Notes: generated by a model not told the origin, from the sequence alone. 64,000 bases of DNA from Saccharum officinarum (GCA_020631735.1 CM036160.1:112264680-112328679); one strand, 5' to 3'. Shown: positions 37,785-51,315, counted from the first letter of the stretch. A program made the numbers and translations.

Positions 37785-40700
37785 ATGGCGGAAGGAAGCA
37801 GTAGCCATAGGAGGAGTGCATTCTCCCCTGGGCTGGCTGTGTTATTGTCTGGTGACGAAGCGAAGATTAGCCCCCAGAAGTCGCACTTGGTGTCCTATCA
37901 TGACGAAATTGGGCACCAGGCTGTTGAGAGGACGATAGAACACATCTTTGATCTCCCTCACAAGTCAGTGGTCCGGCCTCCTGGACCAATTGATACGGGC
38001 TTCGTGCGCTCAGTGTTGAGGAATCAAGCTAGAAAATTTGATAGTGACTGGGAAAAATGCATCCGTGGATACCAGGGCAGCGTCTTGATTGTGGACAAAG
38101 GTGCTGGGCAGAGCAAGGTGGTTCTTGATGATTCGAGCATTTGCGGTAGCTTCAGGAATGTTAGGGGACCTTTACTTGTTGAGAGCTCCGCCCCGTTCAG
38201 CAGTGCCAGGGCTAATGCCTGTGTGTGGAAAGGAAAATGGATGTATGAGGTGACCCTGGAGACATCTGGAGTTCAGCAGCTTGGATGGGCTACTCTCTCT
38301 TGCCCTTTTACTGATCAGAAAGGTGTTGGTGATGCTGATGATTCATATTCCTTTGATGGCCGGAGGGTGACTAAGTGGAACAATGACCCAAAGCCATATG
38401 GCCAGCCATGGGCAGTAGGTGACGTGATCGGTTGCTGCATCAACTTGGATGCAGGAGAAATCTCCTTTTACAGGAATGGGACTTCTCTTGGTGTTGCTTT
38501 TGATGGAATTCGCAATGTGGAACCTAAGAAGGGATATTATGCTGCAATCTCCCTCTCGGAAGGAGAGCGTTGTCATCTGAACTTTGGTTCACATCCATTC
38601 AGGTACCCTGTTGATGGGTTTGATCCATTGGAGGTGCCACCACACTCTTGGTCATTTGTGACATATCTTCTTAGATGTCTGTTCCGATTGCTAGAAGTTC
38701 ACAACCTGGAGAAATCTGAATCAGCATACTTTGAGAAACTGAGGAGGGTCAAAAAATTCGCACCACTACAAGAACTCTTTCGACCAATTTCAGAAGGGAT
38801 ATGTGCAGAACTTTTCAGTGCTATTGAAGTGAGCCAGGGGTGCCTTGAGTATATTGCCTGGGGCTCGTTGACCACTCTACTCTTAGATGTTTTCAGGACT
38901 CGTGAGCCACATGATTTCTCATGCCTTGATCAGGTTCTTGACCTTTTCCTCCGGTTCCCAGGTTGCACTTCATTATTTCAGGAGCTCATTGTGGCTCTTT
39001 CTTGCATGTGCAAAGCTGCACCACTTGTGTTGACAGAATGCCCGTATTCTGGGTCATATCCATTTTTAGCGCTGGTTTGCCACCTTCTTAGGCATAAAGA
39101 TGTAATGTGTTTATGGTGGAAAGCAGAAGATTTCGCTTTCTCGTTTGAAGGGTTCCTTACGAGGAAGATTCCAAATAAGCAGGATTTACAGTGCCTTGTA
39201 CCATCTGTTTGGTGGCCTGGGTCTTCTGAGGATGAAGTTAGCATGACACTGACGATGACAACACTCTCAGATGCAATCAAAAAGGTAAATTCCTTTCATC
39301 TCGGCAGATTTTGCTGTAAGCAGTCATTTCTTCTCCTGATAATTAGGAATTCTGTGTTGCACTAAGAATAAGTATGTATTTGTTTCATCCTATTGATTTC
39401 TTACATGATGTTAACACAGCAGCAAGAGTTTTGCACAGAGAAGAAGCATGTTTTCATTTCTTCCTGTTCACTTTTTACATAATGTTGCCACAGCAACAAG
39501 AATCTCCATTTTTTTACTGTTCTGTGAACTTATCCTCTATCCTACCATCGAATAATGTTTCAGGTTGATGATTATATTCACCCTCACTTGAATCATGTTC
39601 TCCAATTATTTGGTTGCACTTGACATGTGGACATCAATGCTACATGCCTACACCATTCGTTAGTTTGACTAGCATGGTGTTTGTAGTTGACCTAGTTTAG
39701 AGTTCTTCGTTTCTCTAAGTAAACTGCACTGTTGTGATTGGATATTATTGCATTAGTGAACTTATGCGTTCTGTTACCTTTTTATTTTCTATGCTTGTAT
39801 GTTGCCTGATTTTCATGCTTTGTGCTTTTGGGGTTGACCTTTCAATACCCTTTGCCCATGTCCTTGTAAGGCATTAGTGCATGGCACGATTTTTTGTTAA
39901 GTCAGTTGGCCTGCGATTTAACTTTGTCATTTGCTTAATAGAATACTTTAACACTATTGCTTCTAGATATCTAAAGCTCTCTCACTCCCTTCTGTCTTGT
40001 CATATACTCACAGGCTGCTATTTTTCTTTGCAGATTGAGGAGATGCATTGTGAGCTTTGCAGCTTAGTAATACGCTTTACTCCACCAATGTCTCCGCCTC
40101 AGCCTCCAGGCTCTGTATTTAGGTCCTTTGTACAAAGTTCGGTGCTGAAAGCTAGAGGTGGAGATCATAGGATGGTTGTCAATGGGACTTTCAACAACAC
40201 TGTGCTTGTTTCATTGTACACAGTAATCCTACATTTGTTGTCTGAAGGATTTTCTATGGATTCTGCTGGATCTGCATCATCCTCTAAAGCGAACTGTGGG
40301 AATGGTGTTGGATTTCTTCACAAAGGTGGAAAGCGCAAGTTCCCGACACAATTGCTTTTTAGGAATGATGCCTATTACAGTGTAATTCCTAGAATCGGTG
40401 GACCACCAAGTATTTTGATGCATCACAAATTTGATGCTGTGGAAAATGATGTACAATGGGACGAAGGCTGCATGAATGATGAAGAGACACACGTTACACA
40501 CACTACAGTACAGAAGCCTTGTTGCTGCTCAGTGACAGATGTTGCTGTTGGCGTAAGATACAAAGAAACTGCTAAGTATGTGCCATCAACTTCAAAAGGC
40601 CCATGTAAGGCTATGCCTGAAAGGTCTGCTCATGTTGCTGCTGAGTGCAATGGTAGAGGTCTGAGTGATGAGATCGAAGACAAACCTAGCACTAGTGCTC

Positions 40701-43700
40701 AATCAGAAATTGAATATGGATACCAAGCACTGCATAGTCTTGAAAACATGCCAATGGCAACTCAATCTTCGTCGGAAGCACTTAAAGAAGAAGAGCTGCT
40801 TGATGTTATGTTGTTGTTATATCATCTGGGCATCTCACCAAATTTTAGGCAGGCAAGTGATATTTTTTTAAGCATACAAACACATATATGCTGCAGGAAG
40901 GATTCATATCTTTGTTTCAATGGAGATATTCATGACTTACAAACTTAACCACACATAGTTCCCAACTAGCCATGGAATAAGTTGTCTTAGTTCTGTGTAT
41001 GTTCAGTCACCTACAAACTGCATGTATTCAATCACCTTAGGTGTACAAGTTTGTACATGCATGCGTTTTGCCTGGAGAAAATCCTTCATTGCCGTTGAAT
41101 TCTATAACCACCCCTTCATTGCCATCGAAAATTATAGGTTCCCTTCACTGCCATTACCATTACCATTGCTTAGATAGATCTTGTTCCCTTAGCTGCCATC
41201 CATATAGATACTATGTTCCCTTCAATGTCATGGAGGGAACGGAACATCGTTGCGCCATGTATGAGACTGCTGCCTGGCGTGTGCCATCTTCACGAGCTAC
41301 GGCGTGCCCCTCGACGAGCATGATGTGTCCATGCACCGTGGCTTCTTGGGGCCTGACATGGTTGGTGTGGCTGTCTTAGGCGGTGGCCATGCCCTTTTTC
41401 TCCTGCTCCATCTGCACCGCTTGCAGCAGCTTGCTGTCCATCCATGAGACGTGGTCGGGGCTTAGTCCACCTGCATCATCCGTCCCATCATGGGGCACAC
41501 TCCTATTGCGCTTCTCCTTGCCTCAACAGCTGCCTACGCCAATCAGCGGCGTCGTCACCTTGGCAGACGCCGTGAGCTCCCGCGACACCGTGGCGACTGT
41601 GAAAACGCCATTCGTTACCTCAATGACATTGAGGGAAACAAATTATCTATATGGATGGCAGCTAGGGGAATAAGGTATGTCCATGCAACGGCAATGGCAA
41701 TGAAGGGATAAAAAAATCTAAATGGATGGCAGTGAGGAGAACTTATAATTTTGGATGGCAATGAAGGGATAGTTATAAATTTGAGTGGCAGTGAGGGAAT
41801 TTTCTTGAAAATATGTGCCATGTTCTTCGGCCAACACCTGGTTTATTTTTTCTAGATGACTTCACTTTGTGGTGAACTATTGAACTGTGTCCTCATGTAA
41901 CTATAAAGAGATCCATCCAAGAATGGCTTATTTTGACTTACTCTTCAAAGTTAATCTCTTACCATTGTTTTCTCACAGTATATATTATTTTATCAACAAA
42001 ACCAATAGGTTTTGAAAGCATTTCATAGTATATCTGGTTGTGTAATTTTTATGCACTATGAAAAATACTTGTAGGTTGACTAAGTATTGGTCAGAACATA
42101 CAAAGTTTCCCAAAATAAATACGCCTTGTGTTTTTGCAAATGGGAAGTATCTACTTGTTCATTGACTTTGCCATCCTTTCACATAAAATGGACCACACGA
42201 CCCTAGTCAGTCAACGATACATTCATTATCCATTGATACTCAGTTTACTAGGATATTAGTATATGTTGATTTTAATTCAAATGATAGTACTGATTTAAGT
42301 TAGTTCTGTACAGGCGTTTTATTTCATGTCTCAGCAGTCGCAGTCCATTTCTTTACTAGAAGAAACTGACAGGCAGATACGAGAAAAATCATGCTCAGAG
42401 CAAGTAAGGCGTTTGAAAGAAGCCCGGAATAGCTATCATGAGGATTTGGTGGATTGTGTACGCCATTGTGTTTGGTATGATTTTCTGAAATGATAAATCT
42501 TCTGTACTTTCTTACTACCATGGGCAAATGATAATTTTTTTTCCGCATATGCTAGCAATGTTTAGAACTGTAATGCAGACATGATTTTCGGATTTAGTTT
42601 TGATCTGGGATGTTGGTATTAACTTATTCACAATAGATTCAACTGGTTAGTGGTACTCTAGAGACAGATGGAAAGCATTCCCTTCAAGTTTAGAGATCCC
42701 TTGCAGCAAAATGACTTATGGAGATGTTCATTGATTTATGTTCTTTTGATTTGCTATGGTATGGATATGCAAGGAGCGTCAGGAGAACTTCTGCCATGAT
42801 AGGTTTTTAGGCCACGGAGTTAATCTGCCGTTTTTTTTTTCTTATGGTGCATTCAGGTACCGGGCCGCCCTTTTCTCCCAGTGGAAGCAAAGGGGAATGT
42901 ACGCAACTTGCATGTGGGTCGTGGAGCTTCTTTTGGTCCTTAGTAACTCAAATAACATTTTCCACTATGTTCCTGAGTTCTATGTGGAATCACTGGTAGG
43001 TTTATTGTTTCCTTTGGCGTTGTTTTTTCTTCATTCACAATGAATCTGTTTACCCAAGAGAGTTTTCTTCTTATTACCTTTGCAGGTGGATTGTTTCCAT
43101 GCACTGCGAAGGAGCGATCCTCCTTTTGTTTCACCTGCATTATTTCTCATGCAAGGGTTGGCCCCATTTGTATGTACTGAATCATCTTGATGCTTCTTAG
43201 TTCATTATTTTTTCTTTGAAACCTAATTGCACCTTTATTCTTGACATTTAATAGTAGCTACAGTTCAGGTCTTTTAGCTTATAGAGATAAACAGCCTATT
43301 TTAAACTTTAAATTATATAGTTCGGTTGAACCAAATCATGATTCATTTCTTGATAGGTTTCAGCATACTCTTTGAGTGCTTCAAAGTTATCTAAGGGTTC
43401 TGTTTTATCAATAATAGGTCACTCTGGTTGTCAAGCACTTCGATGATACGAGGATAGTGAATCCTGACTTGAAAGATCTTCTTCTTCAATCCATATCAGT
43501 CCTTGTACAATACAAAGAATTCATGCTTGTTTTCGAGAACAATCGGGAGGCTATAAATAAGATGCCTAGATCACTTTTATCAGCTTTTAACAACAGATCA
43601 TGGATTCCTGTTACAAACATACTTTCCCGGTTCTGCAAAGGCTCAGGATTTGCTTCCTCTAAGAATGGTGAATCCTCATCATCTGCAACTTTTCAGGTAT

Positions 43701-45294
43701 TTTTAAATATTGTTACTTTTGATTTAATTCGCTCCTATTTTTGCTCAATTTCATTGTTATGCAAACTAATATTTTGATCATCTGGTTTCCTCCGAAGGTT
43801 CTACTGAGGGAGACATGTATTCATGAACAAGAGCTGTTCTTTTCCTTCCTCAATCGACTTTTCAATACACTCAGCTGGACAATGACCGAGTTCTCTATGT
43901 CCATCCGGGAGATGCAAGATAAAAACCAGGTGGACTATCTTTTTTTTTATACCTGTGTGCTGGTTGGTCGTAGCCTGCAGGAGTCATATCCTTTAACCTC
44001 TTCTCTATGATGCAGCTGTATAGTAATAAAATATAGTTAATATAATCGTTGTGGGATTTGGTTGCTCCAGTTATTCCAATATGATTTATCATGAGAGTAC
44101 CAATGTGTTCCTTTGTTCCTCTGGTGTGACCCTGCAATTATGAAAAATATGATCAACCATCTGTTATTTTCAGGTTGCTGATTTGCAGCAGAGAAAGTGC
44201 AGTGTAATTTTTGATATATCATGTTGTCTTGCGAGAATCTTGGAATTCTGTACCCGAGAGATTCCTTGTGCATTTCTCATGGGACCAGATATGAATTTGC
44301 GGAGGTTGACTGAATTGGTTGTCTTTATTCTCAACCACATCATATCAGCAGCTGATGCAGAGTTCTTTGACATGTAAGTAAACATCAATCTTAGTTTCTG
44401 TTTTTTTTTTCAGAGGTAGAATGTTCTTACTGAAAGTCTGCTTGGTGTACAATCTTTGAAAGCTACATTGTTTCATTACCTAAATAAATTGCTACCGTGA
44501 TTCCTTTGAGCTTATTAATTGAAGCTGATTCTGAGTCAATTAATTATGCTTCCATCTTGGTAGGTCTATTTTTATGTTTTATGGTACATATAGGAATTCT
44601 CTTGCTTATGCAACAAGAAAGTAGGTGGCCTATTTTTTTTAACCAGTAGGAGGCTTGTGGATGCAGGACACTAAGACGGTCAGGGCAGCATCAAGAGAAA
44701 ACAAATCGTACTATGATCTTGGCTCCTCTTGTCGGCATTATCCTCAGTCTTATGGAATGTAGCAGCACATCAGAACAAAGGGAGCTAAATGATGTGATTG
44801 CAGTGTTTGCAAGCATGGATTGCCCTGCCACAATCCATTTTGGGCTGCAGTACCTACTGAGCTACAACTGGGTTTGTTTTCTTTCTCATTCTATATTTTG
44901 TATCTTATTTCCTTGATCTGTTTGATTTTTAGTTTTTATGTTATTTTCTTTTCTATTTTGTTGACAGTGTTCCATTATTTATGTATTTCTGTAGAGCAAT
45001 GTTCTTCGAGGGGATTCCTCCCTTGCAAAGCTAGCACAGCTCGAAGAGTTCTCCCATTACTTCCGACGCATTACAGTGTCTGTGGATGATGAAAAAGACC
45101 ATAGCATTAACATGGGTGATGAAGAAGCAGATGACACCTGTTGCATTTGCTACAACTGCGATTCTGATGCAACATTCCAGCCATGCCATCACCGGTCCTG
45201 TTTTGGCTGCATAAGCAGGCATCTCCTGAACAACCAGAGGTGCTTCTTCTGCAATGCAGTGGTAACATCAGTTACTAGGATAGCCGATTCGTGA
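37785..45294 (+). CDS. RKP: RKP/KPC1-like RING E3 ubiquitin ligase with SPRY domain (complete, 10 coding exons)
   Basis: Exons: 37785-39284, 40034-40852, 42314-42474, 42857-42995, 43086-43169, 43418-43696, 43798-43929, 44174-44373, 44667-44871, 44995-45294. The joined frame gives 1,272 residues, close to Arabidopsis RKP (~1,280). A SPRY domain spans about 130-260 (KWMYEVTLETSGVQQLGWA, NNDPKPYGQPWAVGDVIGCC, GEISFYRNGTSLGVAFDGI). The long helical middle contains WYRAALFSQWKQRGMYATC. The C-terminal RING (about 1222-1262) is CCICYNCDSDATFQPCHHRS then CFGCISRHLL and CFFC. In Arabidopsis, RKP promotes turnover of the CDK inhibitor KRP1; mammalian KPC1 does so for p27. Intron 2 begins with GC (CAG/GCAAGT) and carries a transposon. 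Start is the ATG of MAEGSSSH; the frame upstream is open only from a TTG. Confidence 0.95.
41065..41822. mobile_element. Long-TIR (MULE/foldback-like) element in RKP intron 2
   Basis: Left arm (about 41065-41238) and right arm (about 41612-41822) are diverged inverted repeats of roughly 180-200 bp. They share CCCTTCATTGCCATC, AAAATTATA, AGCTGCCATCCATATAGAT and CTCAATGTCAT. The ~370-bp GC-rich centre may be captured host sequence. No transposase. Part of this element (about 40995-41464) recurs in inverted orientation inside the repeat at 54197-56508. Confidence 0.7.
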
Positions 45295-46006
45295 GAAATG
45301 CACTACTCTACTCATGGTCCCCTTCGGTGTCGTGATCCGAAGGAAGATCATGCCACTGATTTGTCTATCTATTTTGCTTGACCTGAGGGCTGAGGCGTTG
45401 GCGGCTCGGAGATCTTTCCATTGCTTCCAGGAAGACCGCATTACCTTTGTGCACATAGGTCAGAAATGGTTCTTCTTTTTCCTTGTTGTATGTAAAGGTC
45501 AGGTAATAGTAGAAAGGATTCAATAACATTACTGCAGAAGGAGGTTTCTGTACACGGTGGGAAGCCAGTACCACCGAAAGGATCCATGGAATCGCAATTT
45601 TTGTAGGCTGTAGGGAGATTCCACGATTGTGTAAATATGAGATATGAAACAGAAAGAGGTGACAGATCAACATCTACCTTCTGTGATTAGCCAAAATAAA
45701 AGAACTAGATGCTTTATATTGATCAGAGCTCTAGTCTTCTTTTTGTTCCTCCCCCGGTGTAGCGTCAAGAGTGAACAAATCTTCTGTTTCCTGCCCGGTT
45801 GTAACATGCTATCAGTTGTAACAATTCAGTAAATTAGCTTCATCAAAAAGGGTTACTTGTTCAAGCTGTTTCTGGGTACACATCATACGTATACGTACGA
45901 CAACACGTATAATAGAGTGCAAAGTGAAATTTGTTCGCACGCCTAAGACCTAATATTGGAGGGCGGTGTACGCAAAGTCCATGAATAAAATGAACAACAT
46001 TGAGGA
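45295..46006 (+). other. RKP 3' UTR and intergenic
   Basis: The first several hundred bases after the stop are probably 3' untranslated sequence. Short frames here have no domain. Confidence 0.4.
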
Positions 46007-46227
46007 TGTGTTTAGTTCGTGAAAATTTTTAGCTTTGGCTACTGTAACACTTTCGTTTGTATTTGTCAATTAGTGTCCAATTATGGATTAATTAGGCTCA
46101 AAAGATTCGTCTCGTGGTTTTCTACCAAACTCTGTAATTAGTTTTTTTGTTTACATTTAATACTCCATGTATGTATCAAATATTTGATATAATGGGAATC
46201 TTAAAAATTTCTGAACTAAACGTGGCC
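46007..46227. mobile_element. Tourist-like MITE in the DPE1 promoter
   Basis: About 221 bp with ends GTGTTTAGTTCG and CTGAACTAAACGTGGCC (inverted). Internal words are GGATTAATTAGGCTCAAAAG and CATTTAATACTCCATG. Related to the copies at 3988-4444 and 57851-58123. It ends about 265 bp before the DPE1 start codon. Confidence 0.78.
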
Positions 46228-46493
46228 TGAGTAAGGAGCGTATTAGCTACGTATCCCAGGGGCCAGAACCGTACTAGCTGGGATCCATGTGTCATGGGTG
46301 GTCAGGCCGTCCACGTGCTAGCGGGGCCACCGCTTCTCGTGATCCGACGACACCTCGTCCGCAGCTCCGCACTCCGCGCGCCTCGCCCGACAAGCGGGGC
46401 TCACGTGTCATTCCCCACCGCCCATATCTCCCCCTATCCGCCTCGCCCATTCCCCTCCCCGCCCCGCGCGCCTGTCCCGTCCGTTGGTCGCAA

Positions 46494-49400
46494 ATGGTTC
46501 TAGCGCGAGTCCTCACGCTCCCGCTGCCCGCCCCGTCGTCCGCGCCCCGTCGACGCTTCCTCCTCCCGCCTCAGGCGGCGCCTCCGCCGGTGCGTGTGCT
46601 CACCGTGCGGGCCGCGGCCTGCCGTGCAGCGAACGCCATGGCGGCGGTTTCTCTGGACCCGCCCACGGTCGCTCCGGACCCCGCAGAGGTCGCGGCCGTG
46701 GGCGTCGGGGAGGAGCTGCCGGAGGGGTACGATCAGATGATGCCCACCGTGGAGCCGTCGCGGCGGCGGCGCGCGGGGGTGCTCTTGCATCCGACGTCGT
46801 TGCGGGGCCCGCACGGCATCGGCGACCTCGGGGACGAGGCGCTTGCCTTCCTGCATTGGCTCCACGATGCCGGCTGCACGCTCTGGCAGGTGAGGTGACT
46901 TGCGCCTCACACATTGCTCCCGCGGTTCACTGATTTTTTGCTCGCCAGTCATGCTGCGATTAGAGCGTTATTAAGCGAGCTTAACCGCGATTTTGCGGGG
47001 CTTAGGATCATGTGACCCCCTTCTGCGTTGCAGTTGCGGGCCACACCGGCGCCTGCAGAGGTGGGCTGTCTGATCATCCCCTTCACTGTGGGCTTGGGAA
47101 CTAGACGAATATGGGCCCATGTTGTACATCAGTGTTGTTGTCCATTTTTTTTGCCTAGTCAGTAGTCACTGTGAAATTTGTAATTTTGTTCTGGGATGGT
47201 AGTGCAAGTTGGTTGAAAGGTAAGTCCGCATCTGTCAATATGTTGGGAAGAAAGCCTTTCATGTTCATTCATACCAAGGATTGCAAAGAGTTAAAAAAAT
47301 GATTGCTCCACGCCGCTATCGATTGTACTACATAGAAAGAGGACTTTGAACAATACAACGTGCATTTCAAAACTAGTTTGGGAGGCCTTCGTGTGCATTT
47401 TGTCTATGTTTCTTTGTGGATTGTTTCTCTCAGGGACCTGGGGTTGTCTTGTAGCTTGTTGAGGCGTGTTTGCCATTGAGGCAAAACTTTATGTTCTGAT
47501 TTTTTTGCCTTACTTCAATGCAAGCCACATTGTAATGATAAGTGGTCTATTTCGAGATCCTTTACTGCCAAGAGTGTTGATGGTGCACAGTTTAGGTCCA
47601 TGTAGAAGAATAATAGAAGTGATGCTTTAGGATATAGTTGAGTTGGACCATTGATATTTATTTAGTTGCTTCACCCCCACTGACAGTCCTAGTTATTATG
47701 CATGATGAACTGAGTCGAGTTTCTGCAAGTTAATTGTTTGTCCTGTCCATATTTGCAGGTTCTACCTCTTGTTCCTCCAGGTAGGACGGCTGGGGAGGAT
47801 GGATCTCCTTATTCTGGACAGGTAATGCTGCATGCAAATCGATTTGACTTCCTTGGTTTTAGAGTTAATTTTGTGCGCAGTTAGGATTGGCTATTTATGG
47901 AACTTGGATTGGTTTACATTTGCAGGATGCCAACTGTGGCAATACCCTTTTGCTATCTCTTGAGGAGCTTGTAAAAGATGGTCTATTGATGTCAGATGAA
48001 CTTCCTGATCCTATGTGAGTTTAAATTCCTTCTTGATCACTTTGATGTTCATTTATAAGTATGCTCCTTTCCTCCTTGGGTTGGTTGTGGATGGAGTTTA
48101 ACTTTCAAACTTTTTTTTATTAATGACAGGGATACAGAGTATGTTGAATTTGACACTGTTGCAAATCTGAAAGAACCGCTTATTGCAAAGGTTGGTCATT
48201 AATCTTTCCTTTTTTATGCCTTTGCTTAAGTTGTTTTGTATGAGCTTAGTATTTCATAAGCGCTACGTTATGTGGAAGATATGCATGCTTCTAGTTACTT
48301 ATGATTCACAACTATTCTTCATTCATGTAACCCAACACTTTGTGGCAATAAAGTTGAGGTATTCGTTTGTTTTGGCTAAAATTGGTACAACTGAGCATAG
48401 GTGCAGCTTATGTTGTAGTAAGATTATTAGTACAAAGTACTTAATGCAAATGAATCCTCTGCTTGATGATTGGCTTCATTAAAAATCATAGATAAATCTT
48501 TATCTTCTAGGCAGCAGAGAGGCTCCTACTAAGCCATGGAGAGCTCAGAACGCAATATGACTGCTTCAAGAAAAATCCAAATATATCAGGCAAGAATTTT
48601 TTATGCATAAACTTTCAAACCATGTTTGGCCTTTCATATTGTTCTCTTATTGTGAATAGCATATATACATAGTGTCAACATAAGGTAATTTTGAATGACA
48701 ACATAAACCATTAAATTGGTTTCACAAAAATAAGGGTATATAAGAATCGATGCTTTTATAACTACTAAATTGCATCTTGGAGAAAACTGCTGTACTGATA
48801 TGTAGCTGGATATTAAAAAATTACTAATTAATGATCAATTATGTTACAGCGTCGAGTCATGGGACATATTTTACAAATGCATTCCTTTTCCTCTTAAAGG
48901 GGAAATAGCAAAGACCCAATTAATATACAGTATAGTGGCTTAGTGTCTCTTTTACCTACAGGTTGGCTTGAAGATGCAGCTCTTTTTGCTGCTATTGACA
49001 AAAGCATCGGTGCATTCTCTTGGTACGAGTGGCCTGAACCTCTGAAAAATCGCCATCTTGGAGCCTTGGAAGATATATATCAAAAACAGAAGGACTTTGT
49101 AAGCATTTGAAACTATAGTACTTGCTTAGTAATGACTTCTTTAAAGTAAAAGTGTCAGTAGATTTAGTAGCTTCATGTGCTATGCAGATAGAGACATTTA
49201 TGGCTCAGCAGTTCTTATTTCAAAGGCAATGGCAGCGGATTTGTAAATATGCACAAAAGCTGGGTATCAGCATCATGGGTGACATGCCTATATATGTTGG
49301 CTACCATAGTGCAGATGTTTGGGCGAACAGGAAATCATTTTTGCTGGTATACCTCAATTATTTCTCAAAGCAATATTACTTTTATTATTTGAAAACTTGT

Positions 49401-51315
49401 AATAATTATGTTGTGGTTCTTTACTGTGCTCTCTGGTTGTAAAGGACAAGAATGGTTTCCCCACTTTCGTTAGTGGTGTTCCACCTGATGCATTTAGCGA
49501 AACAGGTCAACTATGGAACAGGTATCAATATTTTTGCCGACTACATATTCTGTGTATGTGTTATCCTGTACCACAGCCACAGGGCATCTCTTTATCGATT
49601 ACAATTCTGCAGTCCGTTGTACGACTGGAAAGCTATGGAAGCAGATGGCTTTTCATGGTGGATAAAGAGGATTAAACGTGCCCTTGATTTGTATGATGAG
49701 TTCCGTATTGACCATTTCCGGGGGCTTGCGGGTTTTTGGGCAGTCCCTTCTGGTAAGCAGAATACATAGGGGCACTCCATCCCTGCATATATTTGTACTG
49801 TAAATGAATCTGTTTTATGTCAACATGGATTTCCTTTTGCTAACTTAGTATTTGTGCATAGTGTAGATGCAAAAGTAGCACTGGTTGGAAGCTGGAGGGT
49901 GAGCATTGACTTGATGAACATGGTATTACATTTTTCTTTTTCGGCAAAATCTTCCATGCTAATATGTTTTTCCTGTTTTCTTTGGCAGTAGGCTGGACCA
50001 AGGAATAGCTTTTTTGACGCGCTCTTCAAAGCTGTTGGTGGAATAGATATAATAGCAGAAGACCTGGTATGCATCAGACCATCCAAGTCCTTTTATTTAA
50101 TCTACTAGAGAGTAGAGACGAGTATCAGATGCAGGTCTTTTGGTGGGCTTTTTCTCTTGGACACGCTGGAGAGCTGGTGTATCCTTGTATTAAGGGGGAA
50201 AAAAGAGTATATCCGAGAAATAATGTGGGTATAGAAAATAAAAGGACTTTCTCATGATTTGTAACATCCTCAGCTAAGTAAATCTGCAAAATTTTACACA
50301 TTTTCCACTGAATAGTGTTACTAACACAGATACATGGAATTAGCTGTGAAATGGTGAAGTGTGATTTGAACTGGGAGTTCCTAGCAAATATCTTGATGCT
50401 AAGTTAATTGAATTGCCAGATAGAACATGAAATTCCTTTTTGCTGATGTCAATATTGTCGCATGATTGCTACTTGTAGGGGGTAATTACTGAAGATGTCG
50501 TTCAGCTAAGGAAATCCATTGGGGCCCCTGGGATGGCAGTTCTCCAGTTTGGTAATATTGCTAGGGCAGCACTGAGAGTATACTTTTTTCCTTATAAAAT
50601 GTTTGTTTCTCTAATTCTATTTGTATATGTGGAACAGCTTTTGGAGGTGGTTCTGACAACCCTCACTTGCCACATAACCATGAAATGGATCAAGTTGTGT
50701 ACACTGGAACACATGATAACGATACAGTTAGTTCCAACTTCTTTCTTGAACTGCTTTTCTTTTAAAAAGATTTGGAGGACTATTGATTAAGCAATTAGAT
50801 GTGGAACCTTTACACAGCTAATGATTTCTTTATCAGGTTCTTGGCTGGTGGCAAAATTTACCAGAGGAAGAGAAGAAAATTGTCAGTATCTCCAGTTTAT
50901 CTTGAATTAGAATATTGACAGCACTGTTCTTCGTAATCTTATCTCTTTAACTGATTTCAGGTGATCAGGTATCTTCCCGAAGCCGAGAATACTGACATAT
51001 CATGGACAATGATTACGACAGCCCTCTCTTCTGTTGCGAGGACTTCCATGATAACCATGCAGGACATTCTTGGCCTCAACAGTTCTGCTAGAATGAACAC
51101 TCCAGCTACCCAGGTTGTCTGCTTGACTGTTTTTGACATTCTACTTGTATAAACCACATCTTCTGAAACAATAGTGTCGTGAAAGCTTATTATTTATACT
51201 TTCCTAACAGAAAGGAAATTGGAGGTGGAGGATACCAAGCTCAATTGGCTTCGACAGCCTCAGCCCTGAAGCAGCAAAGCTGAAGGAGCTGCTTGCGCTG
51301 TACAATCGGCAGTGA
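46494..51315 (+). CDS. DPE1: Plastid 4-alpha-glucanotransferase (disproportionating enzyme 1; complete, 16 exons)
   Basis: Exons: 46494-46889, 47759-47821, 47926-48014, 48130-48190, 48511-48589, 48962-49098, 49188-49346, 49445-49521, 49613-49752, 49867-49898, 49992-50066, 50479-50551, 50638-50726, 50837-50881, 50961-51113, 51211-51315. The frame is kept throughout, giving 590 residues. A ~50-residue Ala/Pro/Arg-rich transit peptide precedes the GH77 domain (AGVLLHPTSLRGPHGIGDLG, LPLVPPGRTAGEDGSPYSGQ). The catalytic nucleophile is the Asp of FRIDHFRG (about 388), the acid/base the Glu of IIAEDLG (about 434), and the third acidic residue lies in GTHDND (about 487). The enzyme transfers alpha-1,4-glucan segments between malto-oligosaccharides in starch metabolism in the stroma. 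Intron 5 has a GC donor (CAG/GCAAGA). ATG at 46494 was chosen over an in-frame ATG at 46287 because the transit peptide starts there. Confidence 0.96.

Noticed and set aside
46287..46493. Longer N-terminus for DPE1 from the ATG at 46287
   Set aside because: It would add 69 residues before a good transit-peptide start, and the added stretch looks like leader sequence.
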